NCBI RefSeq assembly: GCF_000025865.1
Contig: NC_014002.1
Coordinates: 1,674,001-1,738,000 of the forward strand
DNA from: Methanohalophilus mahii DSM 5219
GTDB lineage: Archaea; Halobacteriota; Methanosarcinia; Methanosarcinales; Methanosarcinaceae
Length of the DNA: 64,000 bases
Reading direction: 5' to 3'
Shown: positions 18,412 to 26,291 of the stretch, piece by piece
How the letters are laid out: every line of letters starts with the position of its first letter
Position numbering within the stretch: the first letter of the stretch is position 1
The notes under the pieces: model-generated
The model's input: the letters and a program-made list of their open reading frames with translations, nothing else
What the model was told of the DNA's origin: nothing
Database searches by the model: none
Position numbers and translations under genes: made by a program

Positions 18412-18416
18412 TTCCA

Positions 18417-19196
18417 ATGCAGAATACAAAAATCGTGCGTCATAATACTGAGATTGAAATTCAGGATTCTACCCTGCTTGTCGGCCTGCCGGGCGTAGGA
18501 CATGTGGGCAAACTTGTTGTTGATCACCTCATCGAGCAATTCGAAGCAGAAAAACTTCTGGAAATATATTCCACCTCATTCCCCCCTCAGGTACTTGTAG
18601 ATGAAAATAGTACAGTGAGACTTATAAGTAACATATTCTATACATTTCAGGTAAATGGCAAGGACATCCTGCTGCTTGCGGGCGACCAGCAAAGTACAAA
18701 TTCAGAGGGACATTACGAGCTGTGTGACCTGTATCTGGATATTGCCGAAGAGTATGGGGTTTCCAGGATCTTTACCCTTGGAGGATTCCCGACAGGACAG
18801 CTGGACCATGTTGATGAAGTCCTGGGTGCCGTGAATCAGGAAGACCTTGTAGAAAGTCTAAAAGAGCACGGAGTAACCTTCAAGGAAAAAGAACCCAACG
18901 GTGGAATTGTTGGAGCTTCTGGACTAATCCTTGGCCTGAGCAAATTCCGGGATATTGATGCTGCATGCCTTATGGGATATACATCCGGATATCTTGTAGA
19001 TCCTAAAAGTGCCCAATCACTGCTCGCTGTGCTGAGCAGTATACTTGATATCGAGGTTGATATCAGTGAACTTGAGGAACGTGCCAAAGAGATGGAGAAA
19101 ATCGTGGCCAACCTCGTAGAAGCAAAACAGCAGCAACAACAGCAACAGATGCTCACGGAAACACCCAGGGACGAGGACCTGGGCTACATCGGATAA
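18417..19196 (+). CDS. PAC2-family proteasome assembly chaperone-like protein
   Basis: A protein of about 259 residues with the PAC2 signature near the start (LLVGLPGVGHVGKLVVDHLI) and the GGFPTGQ motif near residue 130. PAC2-family proteins help assemble 20S proteasomes in eukaryotes and some archaea; many archaeal members are not characterised, so the role is inferred. The C-terminus has a coiled-coil helix that runs into seven glutamines (about 19126-19149, CAG/CAA repeats), then an acidic tail. The gene belongs to the translation block and is followed 2 bases later by endoQ. Confidence 0.85.
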   Translation: MQNTKIVRHNTEIEIQDSTLLVGLPGVGHVGKLVVDHLIEQFEAEKLLEIYSTSFPPQVLVDENSTVRLISNIFYTFQVNGKDILLLAGDQQSTNSEGHYELCDLYLDIAEEYGVSRIFTLGGFPTGQLDHVDEVLGAVNQEDLVESLKEHGVTFKEKEPNGGIVGASGLILGLSKFRDIDAACLMGYTSGYLVDPKSAQSLLAVLSSILDIEVDISELEERAKEMEKIVANLVEAKQQQQQQQMLTETPRDEDLGYIG

Positions 19197-19198
19197 AC

Positions 19199-20452
19199 AT
19201 GTTGATCAATGCCGACCTGCACCTGCATTCCAAATATTCCATGGCCTGTTCCAATAAGATGGAACTGCCTGTAATGGCCCGGGAAGCCGCTAAAAAGGGA
19301 ATCAATCTTGTGGCAACAGGAGATTGCATACATCCCGGATGGCTTTCCGAGATCAAGGAATATGCGCAGGATGACGAGACGGTAGGCATCGATAATACTT
19401 CTTTTATCCTTACAACTGAGATCGAGGACAGGAATCGCGTACACCACCTGCTGCTAGTTCCCTCCATATCCAAAGCAGAAGAACTGGCGGAAAAAATGTC
19501 CTCCTATGGGGACCTCGCTATTGACGGCAGGCCGACGGTGAAACTGGACGGTTGCCAGGTAGCGGAAATCGCAGCCGACACCGGAGCCCTGATCGGTCCC
19601 TGTCATGCGTTTACGCCCTGGACTGCCATGTATGCCTACCATGACAGCCTGAAGAGTTGCTACGGGGATATGACCGACAGTATTGCTTTCCTTGAACTGG
19701 GGTTGAGCGCTGACAGTGATTATGCAGACAGGATCGAAGAACTCCAGGACCTGACATTTCTTTCAAATTCCGATGCCCACTCTCCCTGGTCCAACAAACT
19801 GGCCCGGGAATTCAACCGCCTGGAGGTCCCTGAGATGTCCTTTGAAGGTGTGGAAAAGGCAATCCTGAGGAAAGAAGGGTATGGCTGTGTGCTCAATGTG
19901 GGATTTTTCCCGCAGGAAGGCAAGTACAATGAATCGGCCTGTATCAAGTGTTACCGGCATTACCCGATGGAAGAAGCAATGAACCTGAACTGGAATTGCC
20001 GGGTTTGTGGCGGCCAGATCAAGAAAGGCGTGGCAGACCGGGTAAACGAACTGGCCAACTATGAAGCCCCGCAACACCCATCCCACCGCCCGGATTACCT
20101 GCACCTGATCCCCCTGGCGGAGATCATTATGATGGCCCTGGGCCATGCAAGCATCAATACAAAGGGGGTGAGCAATGCCTGGAAGGCTCTTGTGGAACGT
20201 TTCGGCAGCGAGACCGCGGTGCTGCTGGAGGCTGACATCTCGCAGCTGGATTTCGTGGATCCCAGGATTGTCAGAAGCATCGAGGCCTTCCGCAACGAAG
20301 ACGTGATCCTGCACCCCGGCGGCGGGGGCAAATACGGCTGGATCGAGCTGCCCGACAATTTGAAAACAAACACAAAATCCGGTTCCCGGAAAGTCGACCC
20401 CGATGACCCGACACCAGAGGCAAAGAACCAGAAAAGCCTCTTTGATTTCTGA
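19199..20452 (+). CDS. endoQ: endonuclease Q (PHP-domain repair nuclease)
   Basis: A 417-residue protein of the EndoQ family, which cuts 5' of uracil, hypoxanthine, xanthine or abasic sites in archaeal DNA. The PHP domain begins NADLHLHSKYSMA, with further metal ligands in ATGDCIHPG, the ILTTEIED strand and SNSDAHSPWS. A zinc-binding module follows (CIKCYRHYP and CRVCG, residues about 248-278). The protein ends in QKSLFDF, which fits a PCNA-interacting (PIP) box. GC content rises noticeably in the 3' half compared with the flanking genes. Confidence 0.9.
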   Translation: MLINADLHLHSKYSMACSNKMELPVMAREAAKKGINLVATGDCIHPGWLSEIKEYAQDDETVGIDNTSFILTTEIEDRNRVHHLLLVPSISKAEELAEKMSSYGDLAIDGRPTVKLDGCQVAEIAADTGALIGPCHAFTPWTAMYAYHDSLKSCYGDMTDSIAFLELGLSADSDYADRIEELQDLTFLSNSDAHSPWSNKLAREFNRLEVPEMSFEGVEKAILRKEGYGCVLNVGFFPQEGKYNESACIKCYRHYPMEEAMNLNWNCRVCGGQIKKGVADRVNELANYEAPQHPSHRPDYLHLIPLAEIIMMALGHASINTKGVSNAWKALVERFGSETAVLLEADISQLDFVDPRIVRSIEAFRNEDVILHPGGGGKYGWIELPDNLKTNTKSGSRKVDPDDPTPEAKNQKSLFDF

Positions 20453-20510
20453 TAATCGCGCCCTTCGATACCTTTTTAAGCCATAAACTCCTTCAAGCCA
20501 AGCGCATTGT

Positions 20511-20630
20511 GCCGGGGTGGCAGAGCGGACTAATCCAACGGCTTACAAAATTGCCGCGGAGTCCAAACGCGGCAGGCTCGAGACCTGTTTCCCCTAACGG
20601 GGTGCTTGGGTTCGAATCCCAACCCCGGCG
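20511..20630 (+). tRNA. tRNA-Ser (anticodon CGA) with a D-arm intron
   Basis: The acceptor stem GCCGGGG pairs with CCCCGGC, and discriminator G at 20630 is typical of archaeal tRNA-Ser. The T arm (TTGGG-TTCGAAT-CCCAA) and a class II variable arm (CCCC-TAAC-GGGG, 20591-20602) are intact. The anticodon loop CTCGAGA (20577-20583) is closed by GCAGG/CCTGT, giving anticodon CGA at 20579-20581. An extra 33-34 bases interrupt the 3' side of the D stem. Exon GGACT (20527-20531) is fully complementary to AGTCC (20560-20564) and flanked by bulges AAT and AAA, a bulge-helix-bulge arrangement. No CCA is encoded. Confidence 0.88.
20535..20568 (+). other. predicted non-canonical tRNA intron
   Basis: Removing about 34 bases here joins TAAT to GCGGCAGG. 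That restores the D-stem pairs (GCA with TGC) and an 86-nt tRNA-Ser. The insert folds on itself (CC/GG, CGGC 20539-20542 with GCCG 20553-20556). The exact splice points could shift by one or two bases within the bulges at 20532-20534 and 20565-20567; the textbook position in the bulges would leave one A-C mismatch in the D stem. Confidence 0.7.
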
Positions 20631-21428
20631 CTGAAATTACAGTAAACGGCCTGGTAAGATCTTATTTTTGAATATATTAATGTCCTGTATGCTGAAGGTT
20701 TGTCAGATGCACGTGTACTCAAAATGATATTTCTGATCTGGTAAGTGTTGCACTTGCAGAATTCATTGGCATGTATAAGCGTGAACATTATGAATCCCAG
20801 GAAACTCATGCATTCTCTGAAGATCGCGAAGGAAAACCTGTTAGGATTGTTCATGAGTTGCAATAAAGAAAAGTTCATATACTTTCCAACTTTCAAATAT
20901 TATAAAACGTGAAGCATATGAACTTGTGTGGGTGGCTACTGTGCATATCAATACAAAATGTAAATGCGAGAGAGAATGTTTTCATAATGTTAGAGTACGG
21001 GTTATTCAGGACAGAGACACTTTGGAAATTGATGATGCTAATGTGATGGATTCGGCAGAAGCGGAACAACTCACATAGTATATCCAAAAAGAGCTGCATG
21101 GATATGTGTATGATGGGATAACCACCCGGCAACTTTGAAAGGTCTTTAAGGATAAGTTTGGGGTAGCATTCAGTACTGCTGTGATGTTGTACAAAGACTG
21201 AAAATTGAAACGGATATGTATTGAATTGAAATAAGATGAAATGTTCAAATCAGACATTTTGCACAGTGAATAGGTTTATATACAACAAAAATATGCCAAC
21301 AATTTTCAATCTTCAATCAATAAAAAACACTTAGTAGTAATTAGTTTATATAAGATGGTAAAAAACAGCAATTGCAATAAATTTAATATAAAAATTAATA
21401 TTTTATAAAATGTTTTAGTAGTGAGAAT
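20631..21428. pseudogene. gene remnants in the AT-rich gap after tRNA-Ser
   Basis: No intact gene is seen in these 798 bases. Reading through one frameshift near 20720, positions about 20670-20866 give a coding-like segment ending REGKPVRIVHELQ. In another frame, 20908-21201 reads as a protein-like sequence (REAYELVWVATVHINTK and so on) broken by two in-frame stops, at 21076-21078 and near 21138; the part YVYDGITTRQL faintly recalls ATP-cone sequences, but this is too weak to name. From about 21240 to 21428 the DNA is very AT-rich and probably holds the promoter of the next gene. Confidence 0.4.
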
Positions 21429-23183
21429 ATGATTGAAGAACTTAAACTTGAAAACTACCGCTGTTTTTCTGAGCATACCATCCCTTTTAGTGAAAAAAAT
21501 GTAATTGTCGGGGAGAATAATGCTGGGAAATCAACAATAATTGAAGCTCTTAGACTTGTTTCAATTATAACTTCCAGATATAAGAGCATTAACTATAATT
21601 CTGCTCCAAATTGGCTCGATCTCCCGAGTAGAGAAAGAGGCATTAAGCCCTCTTTGAAAGAATATAATTTTAATTTTCAGAGTGTATTTCATCGATATGG
21701 AAACCCTCCTGCAAAAATCATAGCTAAATTTACCAACGGAACGCAAATTATTATCTATATAAATAATAATGAAGATGTTTTTGCTCTAATAAAAGATAAT
21801 GATGGCAAAATTGTAAAGAATAGAAAACAGGCAAATAATATAGTTATACCAAATATTCTAATATTACCACAAATTTCACCTTTAAAGTTTGAAGAAAAAA
21901 AACTTACTGAAGATTATATCTATAAATCTACTTTTTCGAATTTGTCATCCCAACATTTTCGAAACCAATTACTTCTATATAGGGATGAATTTGAAAGATT
22001 CAAGTCTTTAGTAGAGGATACATGGGATGGATGTAAAATTGTTAATTTGGACAAAAGCAGTGAGGCGGTTCAACCAGTTATTTCACTGCTTGTCAGAGAT
22101 AACGACTTTGTTGCTGAAATTGGTTGGATGGGGCATGGTTTACAAATGTGGATTCAAATAATGTGGTTTTTGTCTTTTGCCACTGAAGAAGATATAGTGG
22201 TTTTAGATGAGCCAGACGTCTACATGCATGCTGATTTACAAAGAAAAATAATAAAAATACTTGATGAGAATGATTTTTTACAAACTCTGACAACCACCCA
22301 TTCAGTTGAAATTATTTCAGAAGTAAGTCCAGAACATATTTTAATTGTGGATAAAGAAAGAGAAGAATCAAAATTTGCTAATTCTATCCCATCAGTGCAA
22401 AAGCTAATAGACGGTATAGGTTGTTTACACAATATTCAACTAACAAGGTTTTGGAAATGCAAAAAATGTATTCTTGTTGAAGGAGAGGATATGGATTTTC
22501 TAAATCATTTGCACTCTAGATTATTTCCTCATTCAGAAACACCTTTTGAAATAGTCCCAAATATGCCTATAGGCGGATGGAGCGGTTTGAATTATGCAAT
22601 TGGTACTTCGTTAATATTACAAAATTCAGCAGGGGAATCTGTAAATACTTATTGTATTTTAGATAGAGATTATTATCCAGAAGAAAAAATAAAAGATACA
22701 TGTGAGGCGGGTGCTAAAAAAGAACTAAACTTGCATATTTGGAATCGAAAAGAAATTGAAAATTATCTGGTAATTCCAGATGTTATTGTTAGAATTATAG
22801 AAAGAAGAGCAAATGAAACTGTAAGTATAAATGCTTCTGAAATTTGTGAAGTCATTGACAGCATTTGTGATGATTTATATGATGCAACATTTGATAACTT
22901 GTCGAACGAATATAGAAAATTTTATCGAGACAAACAAGAAAAAGGAAATACCGAGTCTAGATCGTTTATTAGTGAACATTGGGACTCTACAGAAAACAAA
23001 TTAAAACTAGTTTCAGGGAAAGAGGTAATATCAAAATTATCCAAGTGGAGTCAAAATAAATATAATGTATCTTTTAGTGCAGGAACTATTGTTCGTGAAA
23101 TTAAAGCAGAAGAAATTGACTCAGAAATCCGTTATGTGATTGAAGCCATCGAAGAAAATACTGCTTTTTTGAATAAACTATGA
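21429..23183 (+). CDS. OLD-like ATPase with Toprim-type nuclease domain
   Basis: A 584-residue protein. The N-terminal ABC/SMC-like ATPase has Walker A VGENNAGKST (residue about 28), a signature-like region near 225-235, Walker B DIVVLDEPDVYMHADLQ (about 255) and an H-loop TTTHS. After residue 335 there is a Toprim-like part with CILVEGEDMDF and CILDRDYYPEE, the E and DxD metal sites. This domain order is that of OLD-family nucleases, many of which are phage-defence effectors (for example GajA). No helicase partner is adjacent. Base composition is clearly more AT-rich than its neighbours, suggesting acquisition. Confidence 0.8.
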   Translation: MIEELKLENYRCFSEHTIPFSEKNVIVGENNAGKSTIIEALRLVSIITSRYKSINYNSAPNWLDLPSRERGIKPSLKEYNFNFQSVFHRYGNPPAKIIAKFTNGTQIIIYINNNEDVFALIKDNDGKIVKNRKQANNIVIPNILILPQISPLKFEEKKLTEDYIYKSTFSNLSSQHFRNQLLLYRDEFERFKSLVEDTWDGCKIVNLDKSSEAVQPVISLLVRDNDFVAEIGWMGHGLQMWIQIMWFLSFATEEDIVVLDEPDVYMHADLQRKIIKILDENDFLQTLTTTHSVEIISEVSPEHILIVDKEREESKFANSIPSVQKLIDGIGCLHNIQLTRFWKCKKCILVEGEDMDFLNHLHSRLFPHSETPFEIVPNMPIGGWSGLNYAIGTSLILQNSAGESVNTYCILDRDYYPEEKIKDTCEAGAKKELNLHIWNRKEIENYLVIPDVIVRIIERRANETVSINASEICEVIDSICDDLYDATFDNLSNEYRKFYRDKQEKGNTESRSFISEHWDSTENKLKLVSGKEVISKLSKWSQNKYNVSFSAGTIVREIKAEEIDSEIRYVIEAIEENTAFLNKL

Positions 23184-23706
23184 TTTTTAAGTGAAAATTA
23201 TATACTGATATTTTTACTAATTTATATTTTATTTGTATTAATATACTCATATACTTGATTTCTATTGCTCGCATATCTTTAGGTATTGGGTTAAGTACCC
23301 ATTCATGAATTTTTTTGATATACAAAGGTAAGTTTCAGCATAATTAATATCAATTCCCTGCATTGAAAACTTGTTCGCTTCTTTGCCGATATACTCAAAC
23401 CCATAGGCCCCCAGAAGATAACTTTGAAGAATTCCAGCCTCTCATACTTAGCAGTAGATATAATTTTTTCAGACCTAGCAACAATGCCTTTATAAAAACA
23501 GAACTAAAACTAATATCACGACAAATTTATATAACATCTAGCACTGTGTGGGTTTTATACTGTTTTTCCCCAATTCGTGCATTGCTTTTTTAATTATTTT
23601 ATTTACTTTTAACATTTTAACTTCTTAAATTACTAATATAATGATATGAAAATAGATTTTAGTAATAACATTTTTATTGTAAACTGATGCATTCTAGTTG
23701 ATAAAT
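23184..23706. other. AT-rich gap with a possible minus-strand gene remnant
   Basis: No complete gene is seen. On the minus strand about 85 codons are open from about 23520 down to a stop at 23262-23264, without a good start or ribosome binding site. The reading contains a protein-like stretch (ILQSYLLGAYGFEYIGKEA) that I do not recognise. It may be the 3' remnant of a lost gene. Confidence 0.3.
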
Positions 23707-24111
23707 ATGCTTAGAGAAGGAGAGACATACAAAAGAAGCAACCTCCATGATGAATATGGCGGGAATCGACAAGGCGGAATTGCAAGCTGTAGGAAAAGCG
23801 ATATGATTTTGCTTTTTACGGGAAATTCTGGTAAAGAACATGGTTATGAAGATGGATGGAAAAGCAATTATATATTTCACTATACTGGTGAAGGACAAGT
23901 TGGAGATATGGAATTTAAACGTGGAAATAAATCTATAAGAGACCATCTAAAAAACGGTAAAGAGATCTATTTATTTGAACAATTTGGAGATGGTTTTGTC
24001 AAATGTTTAGGTGAAATGAAATATAATTGTCACCAAATAAGAGAAGGAATTGATCGAAATAATCATAAAAGAAATATTATTGTTTTTGAACTCCGCAAAA
24101 AAATCCAGTAA
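23707..24111 (+). CDS. stand-alone ScoMcrA-like SRA/DNA-reader domain protein
   Basis: A protein of about 134 residues. The sequence matches the SRA-like modified-DNA-reading domain found at the front of McrA-type HNH restriction endonucleases: an early GETYKRSNLHDEYGGNRQGG stretch, ILLFTG, GYEDGW, YTGEGQVGDMEF and RGNKSIRDH. No HNH motif follows before the stop, and none is seen in the downstream sequence. It is either a truncated restriction enzyme or a reader that works alone. The ATG at 23707 is preceded by an in-frame TTG at 23698; the start is not certain. AT-rich like the preceding OLD-like gene. Confidence 0.7.
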   Translation: MLREGETYKRSNLHDEYGGNRQGGIASCRKSDMILLFTGNSGKEHGYEDGWKSNYIFHYTGEGQVGDMEFKRGNKSIRDHLKNGKEIYLFEQFGDGFVKCLGEMKYNCHQIREGIDRNNHKRNIIVFELRKKIQ

Positions 24112-24162
24112 AAAATAATGCCAAACTCAAAAATCAGAATTTGGCATCCAGATCATCCATCC

Positions 24163-24987
24163 TCACTTAAGCACATTATCGCTCTGCAATTCAAACGAAT
24201 CCTGTACACCATTCACATCCACGGTGTAATTACCTTTCTCCAGACCGTAGACATCCAGTGGGACGCTGATCTCGAAGGGCACAAGGGCCTGGGTACATAT
24301 GGCATCCTTAGGGCGCTTAGTCGGGATATGGACATTGAAGGTGTTGCCTGTTTTCTCAGTTGTTATGTTGGCCTCATCGATCACTGTGCAGCCGTTTGGC
24401 AGAAAGCCCGTGGCCAGGACACTGATCTGGACGGGAAAAGACTCCATCACCATTATCTCTATGTCATCCACATTTGCTGTACCGTAGACATACTCACCAT
24501 CATCACCGTCTGCAGGGGCAACGGGTTCTCCTTCAACCTCCAGCGTCAGACTGAAAGTGTCTTCCTCACCCGTAACGTTTTCCCATGGACGCTTGTAGAT
24601 GGCATCAATCTGCTGTTTTCCGTCATCCATTATCCTGAAGGTCCATATATGGAAACCTGCTGCACCCACGACATCCTCATTTTCCGGCGGCTCAAACTTA
24701 TCTCCTACAATTTTGATACCATCGGAGGTTGTCAGGTTCCACTGGTACCCTGTGGAGGGATTTTCCTCCAGGCGTATTGAAAAGTAATCCCCGGTGGAAG
24801 CATTCACTGTGTTGCCACTCCATTCACCGGACAGTTCCGTACCATTGTTCAACGTGTGGGCATCCACACTTTCATTCACACCTGTACCACCGTCATCCGC
24901 ACATCCCAGGGAAAGGACAACTGCGGCCACCACAACGGTAAAGGCAATCAAAAGCAAGCCTGCCCCTGCATAAGTATTAATCTTCAT
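24163..24987 (-). CDS. secreted lipoprotein with chagasin-type cysteine protease inhibitor domain
   Basis: A 274-residue protein with a hydrophobic leader ending in a lipobox-like LSLGC (cysteine at about residue 29). Residues about 55-155 carry the three binding loops of I42/chagasin inhibitors: NPSTGYQW, GAAGFHIWTF and YKRPW, which block papain-like proteases. A second, unrecognised beta-rich domain (about 165-270) follows an acidic linker. It is alone on its strand between the AT-rich islet and an ABC exporter operon on the same strand. GC content is higher than in the islet. Confidence 0.82.
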   Translation of the reverse strand: MKINTYAGAGLLLIAFTVVVAAVVLSLGCADDGGTGVNESVDAHTLNNGTELSGEWSGNTVNASTGDYFSIRLEENPSTGYQWNLTTSDGIKIVGDKFEPPENEDVVGAAGFHIWTFRIMDDGKQQIDAIYKRPWENVTGEEDTFSLTLEVEGEPVAPADGDDGEYVYGTANVDDIEIMVMESFPVQISVLATGFLPNGCTVIDEANITTEKTGNTFNVHIPTKRPKDAICTQALVPFEISVPLDVYGLEKGNYTVDVNGVQDSFELQSDNVLK

Positions 24988-25064
24988 TTAACCATCTCCA
25001 TGTAAATAGATAGTTTTCACATTATATATTTATTTTTTAAGCTGCGAACCTATTCGAACCTTTA

Positions 25065-26279
25065 TCACTGGGTTCGCAGGGCTTCCACGGGATCGAGCTT
25101 TGAGGCCTTGTTGGCAGGATAGAGGCCTGCAACCAATCCTACAGCTAGGGCAATCAGGAAACCCACAACTATGAGATAGAACGGGAAAATATAAGGCAGG
25201 TTCAAAAAGTAAGCAACACCATAGGAAGCCGCAATGCCTACAATCGTACCCAGCACACCACCAATGGCACTCAAAATCATCGATTCTATGAGGAAAAGGG
25301 TGAGTATGTTCCTACGCGTAAAACCCAGGGATTTGAGCAAACCCACTTCCTTTGTCCTTTCGGTTACGCTGACAAGCATAATATTCATAATACCTATCGA
25401 GCCCACAAGCAAGGCAATCAACGCCACGGAAGTAAGAAGGGTTGTCAGGGCACTGGAAAGCTGATTCAGGTTATCCAGGATATCCGCCTGGTTGAAGATT
25501 GAATAGGGTTTTACATCCTCATTATCCAGCTCCCTTTCAGAAACACCAAGGCTTCTGGCAAGCCTGCGGTCAACTTCATCCGAAACCTCCCTCACAGAAC
25601 GGGATTCATCGACGGTGGCTGAGATCCCTCCATAGTCCCCAAGACCCAGCATCTCATTCATCGTAGCTATCGGGATAAAAATACGCACATCGGATTCCGC
25701 CCCGCTCTGGATGAATGTTGTTTTGGGACTGTCAATAATTCCTATTACTTTGAAAGAATGGGATACTTTTGTGCCATCCCTGCGTACAAACTCAATATCA
25801 ATGGAATTATGATTGGAGATTTGCCGGTCGAATTTCTCATAGGCCACATCCGAACCCAGCACAGCCACATACTTATCCTTATCACTAAAAAAAGTGCCTT
25901 CCGCAAGCTGTATATTACCAATTTGCTCATAATCCGCCGAACATCCCTGTATATCAATCTGACGGACAGTAGAAAGGTACGTTACACTTGCAACCTGCTG
26001 CCGGATGCCGGATATACCCTCTATTCCCGGTACACTGCGCACAGTATCCAGCTGTGCGTCATAGAAAAGATCAATATCCTGACTGTAAATAACAATAAAA
26101 TTCGAGCCCTGGGTACCCAGCTCTTCTACAAAGAACTGGTTGAAGCTGGCGCCCAGGGACACATTCGCAATAACTGCTGCAACACCTATAATAATTCCCA
26201 GGGTAGTGAGGGTGGAACGCATTTTGGAACCGTTAATACTCCCCAGGGAAAGACGGAAAGCCTCCTTGAAATTCAGCAT
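25065..26279 (-). CDS. ABC transporter permease, MacB/FtsX type (second copy)
   Basis: A 404-residue permease. It has one N-terminal helix (residues about 22-45, TTLGIIIGVAAVIANVSLGA), a large external MacB-type periplasmic-core domain (about 50-270), then three helices in the FtsX domain, ending in the typical PANKASKLDPVEALR. It is a close paralogue of the gene just upstream (12-base gap), suggesting a heterodimeric permease. It forms an operon with the ATPase at 28779-29465 and the secreted protein between them. The substrate is unknown. Confidence 0.88.
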   Translation of the reverse strand: MLNFKEAFRLSLGSINGSKMRSTLTTLGIIIGVAAVIANVSLGASFNQFFVEELGTQGSNFIVIYSQDIDLFYDAQLDTVRSVPGIEGISGIRQQVASVTYLSTVRQIDIQGCSADYEQIGNIQLAEGTFFSDKDKYVAVLGSDVAYEKFDRQISNHNSIDIEFVRRDGTKVSHSFKVIGIIDSPKTTFIQSGAESDVRIFIPIATMNEMLGLGDYGGISATVDESRSVREVSDEVDRRLARSLGVSERELDNEDVKPYSIFNQADILDNLNQLSSALTTLLTSVALIALLVGSIGIMNIMLVSVTERTKEVGLLKSLGFTRRNILTLFLIESMILSAIGGVLGTIVGIAASYGVAYFLNLPYIFPFYLIVVGFLIALAVGLVAGLYPANKASKLDPVEALRTQ

Positions 26280-26291
26280 CCGATTAACACC

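Noticed and set aside
19126..19149. Glutamine repeat as a microsatellite of special interest
   Set aside because: It is a short mixed CAG/CAA run at the end of a coiled coil and needs no special explanation.
20511..20630. Reading the tRNA as tRNA-Leu with an intron in the anticodon loop
   Set aside because: A stem AACGG/CTGTT can be drawn and would splice to anticodon TAG, but it gives no bulge-helix-bulge. Discriminator G and the intact CTCGAGA loop with GCAGG/CCTGT fit tRNA-Ser(CGA) better.
24100..24162. Second attachment-site copy of the tRNA-Ser 3' end closing the islet
   Set aside because: I found no repeat of the T arm/acceptor sequence near the right edge of the AT-rich region.
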